From NCBI GenBank assembly GCA_937890735.1, contig CALACZ010000137.1, forward strand, positions 1 through 31,046: 31,046 bases of DNA. The letters are read 5' to 3'. Positions 7,406 to 14,995 of this stretch are shown here, in pieces (positions within the stretch are counted from its first letter, which is position 1; every line of letters begins with the position of its first letter). Below the pieces are notes generated by a model that had not been told where the DNA came from, did no database searches, and worked only from the letters and a program-made list of their open reading frames with translations. The position numbers and the translations under genes are program-made. The stretch is from an uncultured Bacillota bacterium (GTDB lineage Bacteria > Bacillota > Clostridia > Oscillospirales > Oscillospiraceae).

Positions 7406-8398
7406 ATGAATGCAAACAAAGCCACAACCCTCAACACCAAAAGCGTCGGCGCACTGCTGAAGGACTGGATGAGCCTCGTGGGCATCGCCATCCTGATCGT
7501 CGTGTTCTCGATCATCTCCTACGCCAAGTTCGGCGCGCAGTACTTCCTGACGTGGAGCAACTGGAAAAACATCCTGCTGCAAAGCTCGACAGTCGCCATC
7601 GTCGCGCTTGGTCAGTCCATCATGCTCCTGACGGGCAACTTTGACCTGTCGCTGGGTCGTATGGTGTGCCTCACGAGCTGCGTGGGCGCGACCCTGATGG
7701 TCAACCACAACATGGCGCCCGGTCTTGCCATTATCATCATGTTCGTCATCGGTCTCGTCGTGGGCGCGGTCAACGGTCTGATGGTCGCCTACGTCGGCGT
7801 CCCCGCCATGATCGCAACGCTCGGCACGCAGTACATCTGCTACGGTCTTGCAAAGCTCATCACGCAGGCTGTGCCCATCCCCAACATGCCGGAGAGCATC
7901 ATGTTCCTCGGCCGCGGCTACCTCTTCAACACCATCCCCTTCTGCGTCATCCTGATGCTCGCAGTCTATATCATCGCGCAGTTCGTGACCTCCAAGACCC
8001 GCGTCGGTCGTAACCTCTACGCGGTCGGCGGCTCGCGCGAGGCGGCGTTCTTCTCCGGCATCAACGTCAAGGGCTATCAGTTCGGCACGTTCCTGCTCGG
8101 CAGCGTTCTGGCTACCTTCGGCGGTCTTGTCCTGATGTCCCGTCTTAATTCCGTGGCGGTCACCAACGGTCAGAACTACGAATTTGACGCCGTCATCGGC
8201 TCGATCATCGGCGGCGTGTCGCTGGCAGGCGGCAAGGGCCGCGTCATCGGCACGATGTTCGGCTGCATCTTCCTCAACACGCTCTTTAACGGCTTCTCCC
8301 AGATGGGTGTTGACCCGTTCGTGCAGGACGTTCTGAAGGGCATCGTCCTTGTGCTTGCCGTCACGCTTGACGTCGCCAGCAACAAGAAGAAGTCCTGA
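7406..8398 (+). CDS. Sugar ABC transporter permease (RbsC-type)
   Basis: 330 residues, almost entirely membrane segments (8-10 predictable spans) with the BPD_transp_2 features QSIMLLTGNFDLSLGRMV near residue 71 and VGRNLYAVGGSREAAFFSGI near 205, the loop that contacts the ATPase. It forms the channel of a ribose/inositol-class importer. ATG at 7406 follows AGGAGG. It is first in a three-gene unit (permease, ATPase, binding protein) reading away from ROK copy 2; most such operons put the binding protein or the ATPase first. Confidence 0.93.
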   Translation: MNANKATTLNTKSVGALLKDWMSLVGIAILIVVFSIISYAKFGAQYFLTWSNWKNILLQSSTVAIVALGQSIMLLTGNFDLSLGRMVCLTSCVGATLMVNHNMAPGLAIIIMFVIGLVVGAVNGLMVAYVGVPAMIATLGTQYICYGLAKLITQAVPIPNMPESIMFLGRGYLFNTIPFCVILMLAVYIIAQFVTSKTRVGRNLYAVGGSREAAFFSGINVKGYQFGTFLLGSVLATFGGLVLMSRLNSVAVTNGQNYEFDAVIGSIIGGVSLAGGKGRVIGTMFGCIFLNTLFNGFSQMGVDPFVQDVLKGIVLVLAVTLDVASNKKKS

Positions 8399-8440
8399 TC
8401 GACCCGACTGTGAAACAAACAGGAAAGGTTGGGTGAACAA

Positions 8441-9916
8441 ATGGATAATTACATCTTAACACTGAAAAACATTACGAAAGAGTTCCCTGGCGTCAAGGCG
8501 CTGGATGACGTCACCATCAACATCGAGCGCGGTACGATCCACGGTCTTGTAGGTGAGAACGGCGCAGGCAAATCGACGCTCATCAAGGTTCTTGCCGGCA
8601 TCTATCAGCCGAACGCGGGCGAGGTCATTCTCGACGGCAAGAGCTGCCGCTTCCAGTCGCCGATCGAGGCGCGCCGCGCGGGCATCAGCGTGGTGCACCA
8701 GGAGATCAAGCTGGCAGAGCCGCTGACTGTTGCGGAAAATATGTTCCTCGGCAACCTCATGATGAAGGGCAAGCTCGTGGACTGGGCGGGTATGCGCCGC
8801 CGCGCGCAGGAGATCGTGGACGAGCTCGGCATGGACATCGACGTGAATGCGCAGGTCTCGTCGCTCACGGTCGCGCGCAAGCAGGTCGTGGAGATCATGC
8901 ACGCCATCAACAATAACTCCCGCGTGCTCGTCATGGACGAACCGTCCGCCGTGCTGACCGACCGCGAGCTGGAGGTCATGTTCCGCATCGTCAAGCAGCT
9001 GCGCGAAAAGGGCATCACCATCATCTACATTTCGCACCGTCTGGACGAGGTGTTCGATCTCTGCGACAACGTCTCCATCCTGCGTGACGGCAAGCATATC
9101 AACACGCTCCCCATCGGCGAGGTGGACCGCAAGGGGCTCATCACCATGATGGTCGGACGTGAAATGGGTCAGGAATACCCCAAGGTCGCCGCCACGCCGG
9201 GCGATACGATCCTGGAGGTCAAGAACCTCAACTGCGGCATCCTGCGCGACATCAGCTTCTCCGTCCGCGCAGGCGAGGTGTTCGGCATCTCGGGTCTGGT
9301 CGGCGCGGGACGCACGGAGCTGGCGCGCGCCGTGCTCGGCATCGACCATATCGAGTCGGGCGAGGTGTATGTGCGCGGCAAGCGCGTGCACTATCATACC
9401 TTCTCCGACGCCATCCGCGACGGTCTGGGTCTCATCCCCGAGGACCGCAAGCTGCAGGGTCTGGTTCAGATCATGTCCGTCGAGCGCAATACCACGCTCG
9501 TGAACCTGCGGCGCGTCATCAAGGGCGGCGTCATCCGCAAGAGCCTGGAGCATTCGCTCAGCGAGGAATATGCCAAAAAGCTGCACGTCGTCACCCCCTC
9601 GATGGACACGGAGGTGCAGTACCTCTCCGGCGGCAACCAGCAGAAGGTCGTTATCGCCAAGTGGCTGTTCCAGGAGTCGGAGATCCTGTTCCTGGACGAG
9701 CCGACCCGCGGCATCGACGTCGGCGCGAAGGCGGAAATTTACCGCCTCATCAACCGGCTTGTCGAAGAAGGCAAGACCGTTATCATGATCTCTTCCGAAA
9801 TGCCGGAGATCCTCGGTATGTGCGACCGCATCATGGTCATGCACGAGGGTCACAAAATGGGCGAGCTGGACGCGGCAGAAGCCACGCAGGAAAAGATCAT
9901 GGCGCTTTGTACCTGA
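8441..9916 (+). CDS. Sugar ABC transporter ATP-binding protein (RbsA/MglA-type, two NBDs)
   Basis: 491 residues with two fused nucleotide-binding domains, as in RbsA and MglA. Domain 1 has Walker A GENGAGKST (38-46) and Walker B VLVMDEPSA (about 162-170). Domain 2 has the degenerate P-loop GLVGAGRTELA, the signature LSGGNQQK and Walker B ILFLDEPTRGIDVG. It energises the permease encoded just upstream. ATG at 8441 is chosen; AGGAAAGG lies 12 bases before it. The frame is open to a TTG at 8429, but that codon abuts the ribosome site. Confidence 0.95.
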   Translation: MDNYILTLKNITKEFPGVKALDDVTINIERGTIHGLVGENGAGKSTLIKVLAGIYQPNAGEVILDGKSCRFQSPIEARRAGISVVHQEIKLAEPLTVAENMFLGNLMMKGKLVDWAGMRRRAQEIVDELGMDIDVNAQVSSLTVARKQVVEIMHAINNNSRVLVMDEPSAVLTDRELEVMFRIVKQLREKGITIIYISHRLDEVFDLCDNVSILRDGKHINTLPIGEVDRKGLITMMVGREMGQEYPKVAATPGDTILEVKNLNCGILRDISFSVRAGEVFGISGLVGAGRTELARAVLGIDHIESGEVYVRGKRVHYHTFSDAIRDGLGLIPEDRKLQGLVQIMSVERNTTLVNLRRVIKGGVIRKSLEHSLSEEYAKKLHVVTPSMDTEVQYLSGGNQQKVVIAKWLFQESEILFLDEPTRGIDVGAKAEIYRLINRLVEEGKTVIMISSEMPEILGMCDRIMVMHEGHKMGELDAAEATQEKIMALCT

Positions 9917-9970
9917 TCTTGACGGGAAAGTTTACCCGTTAAAGATAAAAAATTTTGGGAGGACTAAAAA

Positions 9971-11110
9971 ATGAAGAAACTCATCGCTCTGCTTCTGGCT
10001 GCGGTCATGCTGTTCGCGCTTGTCGCCTGCACCAGCAGCGCCCCCGCGACGGAGACCCCGGCTGCGACCGAGACTCCGGCTGCGACCGAGACCCCCGCGA
10101 CCGAGACCCCCGCGACTGAGACCCCCGCAACGACCGATACCGAAGGCGCTGTCAAGACGGACGAGATCTCCGCAGACGCTGACGCCGCCGCGCTCGGCAT
10201 TCCCGCTGCTGTCGTGCTGCAGGACACCGACGTTCTGAAGGGCAAGAAGCTCGGCTGCTCCATCTGCTACAAGGGCGACGAATGGTGCGCGGCGCTTGCG
10301 CAGGCTCTGGAAGCACTCGGCAAGTACTACGGCGCTGACCTCGTCTGCGAGGACGGCGACCTGAACGACGAGACTCAGACCAAGCAGATCGAGAACATGA
10401 TCGCCAACGGCTGCGACGCCATCATGGTCGACCCGATCACGCCGGACGGATCTACTACCGCCCTGAACAAGGCTGTTGACGCAGGCATCCCCATCATCAT
10501 CTACGACGGCTACTGGACGGAAGGCGCTGAGAAGGCTGTGACCACCGTTACCTGGGATCAGAAGGCGACCGGCACGCTCATCGGCGAATACTTTGTCAAC
10601 TATGTCAAGGAGCACAACGATGGCAAGGCGCGTGTGGTCGAGCTGACCAACGCTGTCTCCACGCACTGCCAGGAGCGCTTTGTGGGTCTGCATGAGGTCA
10701 TCGACGCTGCGAACGCCGACGGCTGCCAGATCGAGATCCTGAACAAGTACGACTCCCAGGGCAACCGCGAGACCGCTTACAACGCCATCTCTGCAATTGT
10801 CGAGCCCTATGACTATGTCATCTCCGACGTTGACAACGGCGCGATGGGCGCTGTGTCCGCGCTGCAGGCGACCGGCAACACGACTGTGAAGGTTCTCTCC
10901 ATGGGCGCTTACGGTCAGGAGCCGTTCGGCATGCTGCACAACAACGACGTCAACTACCTCGCCTGCCTGAATGTGGACGCGTGGGTTCTGGCGCAGTTCA
11001 TCTTCGACGGCACGATCGCGTACTTCGAGGGCAAGGAAGTTCCCACCCAGACCAACATCGACCTGTTCGTGGTTGACAACTCCAACGTTGAGAAGTTCTG
11101 GAGCTTCTAA
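9971..11110 (+). CDS. Sugar-binding lipoprotein of the ABC transporter
   Basis: 379 residues: a lipoprotein signal with lipobox ALVAC (Cys20), a Thr/Pro/Glu-rich tether (about 26-58, built of TETPAATETPA units), then a type I periplasmic-binding-protein fold with KLGCSICYKGDEW, NGCDAIMVDPITPDG and GIPIIIYDGYW. It captures the sugar at the outer membrane face and feeds the permease. GGGAGG precedes ATG at 9971. It is third in the operon, 54 bases after the ATPase, and a GC-rich hairpin follows. The ligand is not readable; ribose-, galactose- and inositol-type proteins all share this fold. Confidence 0.93.
   Translation: MKKLIALLLAAVMLFALVACTSSAPATETPAATETPAATETPATETPATETPATTDTEGAVKTDEISADADAAALGIPAAVVLQDTDVLKGKKLGCSICYKGDEWCAALAQALEALGKYYGADLVCEDGDLNDETQTKQIENMIANGCDAIMVDPITPDGSTTALNKAVDAGIPIIIYDGYWTEGAEKAVTTVTWDQKATGTLIGEYFVNYVKEHNDGKARVVELTNAVSTHCQERFVGLHEVIDAANADGCQIEILNKYDSQGNRETAYNAISAIVEPYDYVISDVDNGAMGAVSALQATGNTTVKVLSMGAYGQEPFGMLHNNDVNYLACLNVDAWVLAQFIFDGTIAYFEGKEVPTQTNIDLFVVDNSNVEKFWSF
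10046..10138 (+). repeat. Short tandem repeat coding for the lipoprotein tether
   Basis: Imperfect tandem units of about 12-18 bases (ACCGAGACCCCCGCG and variants) encode repeats of TETPA and ATETPA. The number of units is likely to vary between strains through slippage, changing the length of the surface tether. Confidence 0.75.
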
Positions 11111-11129
11111 TTTCCAAGAATAACTGTCC

Positions 11130-11157
11130 AAAGGGAGAGGCGCAAGCCTCTCCCTTT
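11130..11157 (+). terminator. Hairpin terminator of the ABC transporter operon
   Basis: AAAGGGAGAGGC (11130-11141) pairs perfectly with GCCTCTCCCTTT (11146-11157) around a GCAA tetraloop, 20 bases after the lipoprotein stop. The U-tract is short, since the T's are partly inside the stem. Confidence 0.75.
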
Positions 11158-11178
11158 GCTCTACAGAGCAGGACTCAA

Positions 11179-11245
11179 GCCTTCCCCTTGAGGGGAAGGT
11201 GGCGCGAAGCCCGGATGAGGAGAAGGGCAGTACGTTTTGAGCTGC
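11179..11245 (+). repeat. Dispersed repeat, family 3, copy near the ABC operon
   Basis: A hairpin CCTTCCCCTTGAGGGGAAGG is followed by GGATGAGGAGAAGGG and TACGTTTTGAG. The reverse complement at about 16381-16447 is nearly identical over more than 60 bases. These are non-coding intergenic repeats. Confidence 0.75.
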
Positions 11246-11249
11246 TGCA

Positions 11250-11449
11250 ACGTTTCGTCGTAATGTAGGGGAGGGGCAGGATAGGTAATAGTGAAGAGTG
11301 AATCGTGAATAAGTAATTATTTCGTCGTAATGTAGGGGAGGGGCTTGCCCCTCCCGGCAGCAAAACGTCGCAAACCAGCACGCACTAATGCGGAACGGTA
11401 CGCACCCGTAGGGGCGGACAGAGGCGTCCGCCCCTACATTACGACGAAA
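11250..11449. repeat. Direct and inverted repeats of TTTCGTCGTAATGTAGGGG
   Basis: TTTCGTCGTAATGTAGGGG occurs twice in direct orientation (about 11252 and 11321) and once inverted (about 11430-11448). The inverted copy ends a 12-base-pair hairpin GTAGGGGCGGAC...GTCCGCCCCTAC. The stretch holds no gene; a T/A-rich spacer separates the direct copies. It resembles a pile-up of non-autonomous repeats. Confidence 0.7.
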
Positions 11450-11539
11450 TATGCTTGCCTTTTTGCAAAAATCTACAGGCAAAAATTTATGAGTTATGCA
11501 CAAACCGTAATGACCCCAAACATTCGCCATTTATTTTAG

Positions 11540-11568
11540 TAGACAAATTAAATCCAACGTGATACGCT
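11540..11568 (+). promoter_or_regulatory. Promoter of DegT aminotransferase 1
   Basis: TAGACA (11540-11545), a 17-base spacer ending TGA, and TACGCT (11563-11568). The extended -10 and the near-consensus -35 offset the weak -10. The A/T-rich TTTATTTTAG lies just upstream. Confidence 0.45.
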
Positions 11569-11634
11569 GGCAGCACAGGGAAATACAGGTGGTCGGAGGA
11601 CCGCAACGGACTAAAAAATGAGGTGTTACACAGT

Positions 11635-12903
11635 ATGGAAAAGAAAGAACTCGCAATGAACGGCGCGGGCGTGGCGGAGCTTGGCTTCCCGATGTGGCCG
11701 CAGTTTGACCCCAAGACCAAGACGGAGATGGCGGAAGCCCTCGACTCCGGTCTGGTCAGCTACTGGACCGGCAAAAAGGGCATGGAATTTGAAGAGAAGT
11801 TCCGCCAGTGGTCCGGCGCGACGATGGCGATCTCCTGCTCCTGCGGCACGGCGGCGCTGCACATCGGCATCTCGTCGCTGGGCATCGGACCGGGGGATGA
11901 GGTGCTCGTCCCGTCCTACTCCTTCATCGCTTCGTCCTACGCCATCGTCCAGGCGGGCGCGATCCCCATTTTCTGCGACGTGACCGCCGACCATACCATC
12001 GACCCCGACGATATTGAGCGCAAGATCACCAAGCGCACCCGCGGCATCGTGTGCGTGCATCTGTACGGCGTCGTGTGCGACATGGGCCGCATCATGGACA
12101 TCGCCAAAAAGCATAACCTGTACGTCATCGAGGACTGCGCGCAGGCGATCGGCGGCAAGTATAACGGCCGCAGCGTCGGCACGATCGGCAACGTCGGCTG
12201 CTTCAGCTTCTGCCAGTCCAAGCATTTCACCACCGCCGGTGAGGGCGGCATGGTGCTGACGATGGACGAGGATCTCGGCTGGGAATGCCGCTCGTTCCGC
12301 GACCACGGCTACGACGTCAAGGCGCGCATGAATATGCTCGCGCTGGAGGAGTCGCTGCCCTACATCCACACCCGCGTCGGCTTTAACTACCGCCTGACCG
12401 AGGTGCAGTCGATCTGCGGCATCAATGAGCTTGCCCGCTTCGACAGCTGGAATCTGCCGCGCCGCAAGGAATACGCCGCGATGTACGACAAAGCCCTCGG
12501 CTCTTTCAAGGGCGTCAAGGCGCTGCCGCTCAACACCAAAGAGCGCGAGAACGCGTACTGGTGGTATCCCGTCACGATCGACCTCGACGCGCTGAACATC
12601 GACGCGCCCGCGTTTGTGAAGGAGATGAAGGCGCGCAAGATCCCGTGCTATGGCATCCAGTGGCCCGAGGCATACGAGGAGCGCGCCTACAAGGAGCTCA
12701 ACGGCTTCGGCACGGCGAAGTTCCCCTTCTGCTCCAAGGAGTATAACCCCGACGGCGTGAGCTACGAAGGCGTCCTGTGCCCCGTTGCCAAGAGCTTGCG
12801 CGCCTGCACCGTGAACCTCTTCCTGCATCCGACGTGGGAGAAGGAGCACATCCAGCGCGTGATCGACGCGTTCGTCGAGATCCACAACACACATTTGAAA
12901 TAA
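11635..12903 (+). CDS. DegT/DnrJ/EryC1/StrS-family PLP aminotransferase (copy 1)
   Basis: 422 residues. Motifs of the family: SCGTAALHIG (cofactor phosphate), EDCAQAIGG with the pyridine-binding Asp167, and SFCQSKHFTTAGEGG with the Schiff-base Lys196. Enzymes of this family transaminate keto-sugars or keto-cyclitols such as scyllo-inosose, usually with glutamate or glutamine. ATG at 11635 follows GAGGTG by nine bases; an upstream in-frame GTG overlaps that ribosome site. It stands alone between its own promoter and a strong terminator. With two Gfo/Idh/MocA dehydrogenases nearby, an oxidation-transamination couple on a sugar or cyclitol carbon is plausible. Confidence 0.92.
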   Translation: MEKKELAMNGAGVAELGFPMWPQFDPKTKTEMAEALDSGLVSYWTGKKGMEFEEKFRQWSGATMAISCSCGTAALHIGISSLGIGPGDEVLVPSYSFIASSYAIVQAGAIPIFCDVTADHTIDPDDIERKITKRTRGIVCVHLYGVVCDMGRIMDIAKKHNLYVIEDCAQAIGGKYNGRSVGTIGNVGCFSFCQSKHFTTAGEGGMVLTMDEDLGWECRSFRDHGYDVKARMNMLALEESLPYIHTRVGFNYRLTEVQSICGINELARFDSWNLPRRKEYAAMYDKALGSFKGVKALPLNTKERENAYWWYPVTIDLDALNIDAPAFVKEMKARKIPCYGIQWPEAYEERAYKELNGFGTAKFPFCSKEYNPDGVSYEGVLCPVAKSLRACTVNLFLHPTWEKEHIQRVIDAFVEIHNTHLK

Positions 12904-12914
12904 GCAAAACGAGC

Positions 12915-12950
12915 GCCCCTTTCCCAGTGGGAAAGGGGCACTTTTTATTT
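12915..12950 (+). terminator. Rho-independent terminator of DegT 1
   Basis: GCCCCTTTCCC (12915-12925) and GGGAAAGGGGC (12929-12939) form a perfect 11-base-pair stem with a 3-base loop, followed by ACTTTTTATTT. It starts 12 bases after the stop codon. Confidence 0.92.
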
Positions 12951-13122
12951 CAAACGAAGCGGGGCTTCGTTTGAGAGGGCTTGCAGCCTGCGCGCGCATA
13001 ATTTTTGCGCAAGCGCAAAAATTCCACACTTGCAGTCTGAGCAGAATTTTTGCCGACGTACACGCCGCCGGCAAAAATAATTATAATCGCTTTCGCGCTG
13101 CGGCGGCGAAACTCTGCGAGGC
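12951..13122 (+). repeat. Four-hairpin dispersed repeat, family 2, copy A
   Basis: Four consecutive hairpins. H1: CAAACGAAGC/GCTTCGTTTG (12951-12973). H2: AATTTTTGCGC/GCGCAAAAATT (13000-13023). H3: ATTTTTGCCG/CGGCAAAAAT (13046-13078). H4: TTTCGC/GCGAAA (13091-13111). ACTCTGCGAGGC follows. Copy B, inverted, is at 19552-19734. Linkers and loops are conserved (for instance ACGTACACGCCGC and ATTCCACACTTGCAG), while stems 1, 3 and 4 differ but still pair. It fills the gap between the convergent DegT 1 and AraC genes. Confidence 0.85.
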
Positions 13123-13126
13123 TTTT

Positions 13127-14002
13127 TTAAGATTTGAGCGACTTCGCGTATTCTGAAGGGCTGATCCCGGCGTATTTCTTAAAGAGATTGGAGAAATAGT
13201 AGATGCTCTCGATGCCGATGCGCTCGGCGATCTGCGTGAAGTTGAGCTCCCCGCGGCGGATGAGGCGCTTTGCCTCCTGCACGCGCAGGGAATTGAGATA
13301 GTGCACGGCGGTCTTGCCGACCTGCTCGCGAAACACGCGCTTGAGCTGCGATACGCTCACGCCCAGCGCGGCGGCGAGCGACGCGAGCGTGATCTTCTCG
13401 GCGTAGTGCACGGCGAGATAGTCGCACGCCTGCTGCGCGAGCGTCTGCCGCTGCTGAAGCTGCGCTTCGGTCACGGCGCGCTGCGAAAAGCCGATGGTAT
13501 CGTCCCGGCGGGTGATGCAGATGAGAAACTGCTCCAGACAGACCTTGATGAGCTGGTCGCTGCCCCACGGCGCGTCGGCGCGCTTGGCGAGGTTGACGAT
13601 GGGCGGCTCGCCCTCAAAATGCTCGTAGGCAAGCGCGGCTTCGTCCAGCAGCAGCCGCAGGCTCTGCTTTTCGCGCTGGTGCAGGCGCAGGACCTTTTCT
13701 TCCAAACGGTGCATGGCGGGGCTGGCGCAGCAGAACGAGACGACAAAAATATTTGCTTCGCCCATGGCGCGGAACGAGTGAAATTCATCCGGGCGGTGGA
13801 AGGCAAGCTCGCCCGCGTGGAGCTGATAGCGGTCCGCGCCCGCCGTGACCACGACGCTGCCGCGATCGACGTAGAGAAACTCCCAGAACGGGTGCTGCTC
13901 GCCGGAGAACGCATAGTCCTGCGGCAGGCGGTAATAGCTGAGATTGACCACGGCGGTCACGTCAAAAACGGTTTGCAGGGCAACGGGCTGATAGTCCGCC
14001 AT
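13127..14002 (-). CDS. AraC-family transcriptional regulator
   Basis: 291 residues: an N-terminal cupin-like sensor (about 10-140, with ELAFHRPDEFHSF) and a C-terminal AraC DNA-binding domain with two helix-turn-helix units (about 205-288: ITLASLAAALGVSVSQLKR, then ERIGIESIYYFSNLFKKYAG). ATG at 14002 is chosen because AGGAGG sits eight bases before it; an ATG 21 codons upstream lacks a ribosome site. It is divergent from the isomerase-dehydrogenase operon. Direct repeats of GATTTTATA at a 21-base pitch lie in the shared region. Local control of that operon by a sugar ligand is the likely role. Confidence 0.92.
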   Translation of the reverse strand: MADYQPVALQTVFDVTAVVNLSYYRLPQDYAFSGEQHPFWEFLYVDRGSVVVTAGADRYQLHAGELAFHRPDEFHSFRAMGEANIFVVSFCCASPAMHRLEEKVLRLHQREKQSLRLLLDEAALAYEHFEGEPPIVNLAKRADAPWGSDQLIKVCLEQFLICITRRDDTIGFSQRAVTEAQLQQRQTLAQQACDYLAVHYAEKITLASLAAALGVSVSQLKRVFREQVGKTAVHYLNSLRVQEAKRLIRRGELNFTQIAERIGIESIYYFSNLFKKYAGISPSEYAKSLKS

Positions 14003-14023
14003 CTGGCTTACCTCCTCATGTCC

Positions 14024-14053
14024 GATTTTATAAATCTTGGGGCTGATTTTATA
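14024..14053 (+). promoter_or_regulatory. Candidate AraC operator: direct repeats at 21-base spacing
   Basis: GATTTTATA occurs at 14024-14032 and 14045-14053, start to start 21 bases, which is two helical turns. The second copy abuts the -35 region of the isomerase promoter. AraC-family activators typically bind direct half-sites with this pitch next to the -35 box. Confidence 0.6.
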
Positions 14054-14081
14054 TGGAAAGACCATGATCGACCTTTATAAT
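14054..14081 (+). promoter_or_regulatory. Promoter of the isomerase/dehydrogenase operon
   Basis: TGGAAA (14054-14059), a 16-base spacer and a perfect TATAAT (14076-14081). A poor -35 with a perfect -10 directly downstream of activator-like repeats fits an activated promoter. Confidence 0.65.
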
Positions 14082-14152
14082 AGACATATAAGCACAAAAA
14101 ACGGAGCTTGTAAACAGGGGAATTTGTTAAACTGGAAAAGGAGCGTGAATCC

Positions 14153-14995
14153 ATGAAAAAATCCATCAGTTTCTGGTCTTTTAACGGAAAGACCGCCGCC
14201 GAGGCGATGCAGCTCGCCAGGGACGCCGGGTTTGACGGCATCGAGCTGACGCTGGACGCCGCGGGCGATCTGACCATGGACACCACGGACGAGCAGGTGC
14301 TCGCCCTGAAGCAGACTGCCGAGCGCATCGGCATCGCGCTGCCGAGTGTCGCCAGCAGCCTCTACTGGGCGCATTCCTTCACGTCCGACGACGCCGCCGA
14401 GCGCGAGCAGGCGCACAACGTCGCCGTGCGGCAGCTGCACATCGCAAAGCTCCTCGGCGCGGACACCATTCTGGTCGTGCCGGGCAGCGTCTCGGTCGAG
14501 TTCGTGCCGGAGCGCCCGGTCGTTGCATACGACGTGGCGTATGACCGCGCGCTGGCGGAGATGAAGCGTCTTGCGCCCATCGCCGAGGCGGAGGGCGTGA
14601 GCATCGGCGTGGAAAACGTCTGGAACAAGCTCCTGCTCTCGCCGCTGGAGGAGCGGGACTTTATCGACAAGATCGGCAGCCCCTTCGTCGGCGCGTATTT
14701 TGACGTGGGCAACGTCGTGTACGCGGGCTACCCCGAGCACTGGATCAGCATCCTCGGCAGCCGCATCAAAAAGGTCCACTTCAAGGACTTCCGCCGCAAC
14801 CCCGGCGGGCTGAACGCGTTCGTCGATCTGCTGGCGGGCGACGTGGACTGGAAGGCGGTCATGCAGGCATTTAAGGCTGTCGGTTACGACGATTGGGCGA
14901 CCGGCGAAATGATCCCCGCCTACGCGCAGGCGTCGGATCAGATCATCTATAACACCGCCGCTTCGATGGCGAGAATTTTGGGAGGGGAACTGTAA
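14153..14995 (+). CDS. Sugar phosphate isomerase/epimerase (xylose-isomerase-like TIM barrel)
   Basis: 280 residues of the AP-endonuclease-2/xylose-isomerase-like barrel. The four metal ligands can be placed: Glu154 (GVENVWN), Asp184 (YFDVGN), His209 (KVHFKDF) and Glu252 (TGEM). Relatives include ketose 3-epimerases, hydroxypyruvate isomerase and inosose isomerase/dehydratase, so the exact reaction is open. AAAGGAG precedes ATG at 14153. The stop TAA overlaps the ATG of the next dehydrogenase (TAATG), so the two are translationally coupled and probably act in sequence on one substrate. Confidence 0.9.
   Translation: MKKSISFWSFNGKTAAEAMQLARDAGFDGIELTLDAAGDLTMDTTDEQVLALKQTAERIGIALPSVASSLYWAHSFTSDDAAEREQAHNVAVRQLHIAKLLGADTILVVPGSVSVEFVPERPVVAYDVAYDRALAEMKRLAPIAEAEGVSIGVENVWNKLLLSPLEERDFIDKIGSPFVGAYFDVGNVVYAGYPEHWISILGSRIKKVHFKDFRRNPGGLNAFVDLLAGDVDWKAVMQAFKAVGYDDWATGEMIPAYAQASDQIIYNTAASMARILGGEL

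Noticed and set aside
8456..9853. 465-codon frame antisense to the ABC ATPase gene
   Set aside because: It mirrors a certain gene in a GC-rich genome; composition is rich in His, Asp, Ala and Arg, typical of an antisense shadow.
9932..11530. 532-codon frame antisense to the binding lipoprotein
   Set aside because: Begins in intergenic repeats and has the composition of a shadow frame.
12971..13156. Short peptides coded inside the family-2 repeats, similar in both copies
   Set aside because: The similarity follows from the shared repeat DNA; stems vary to preserve pairing, not protein.
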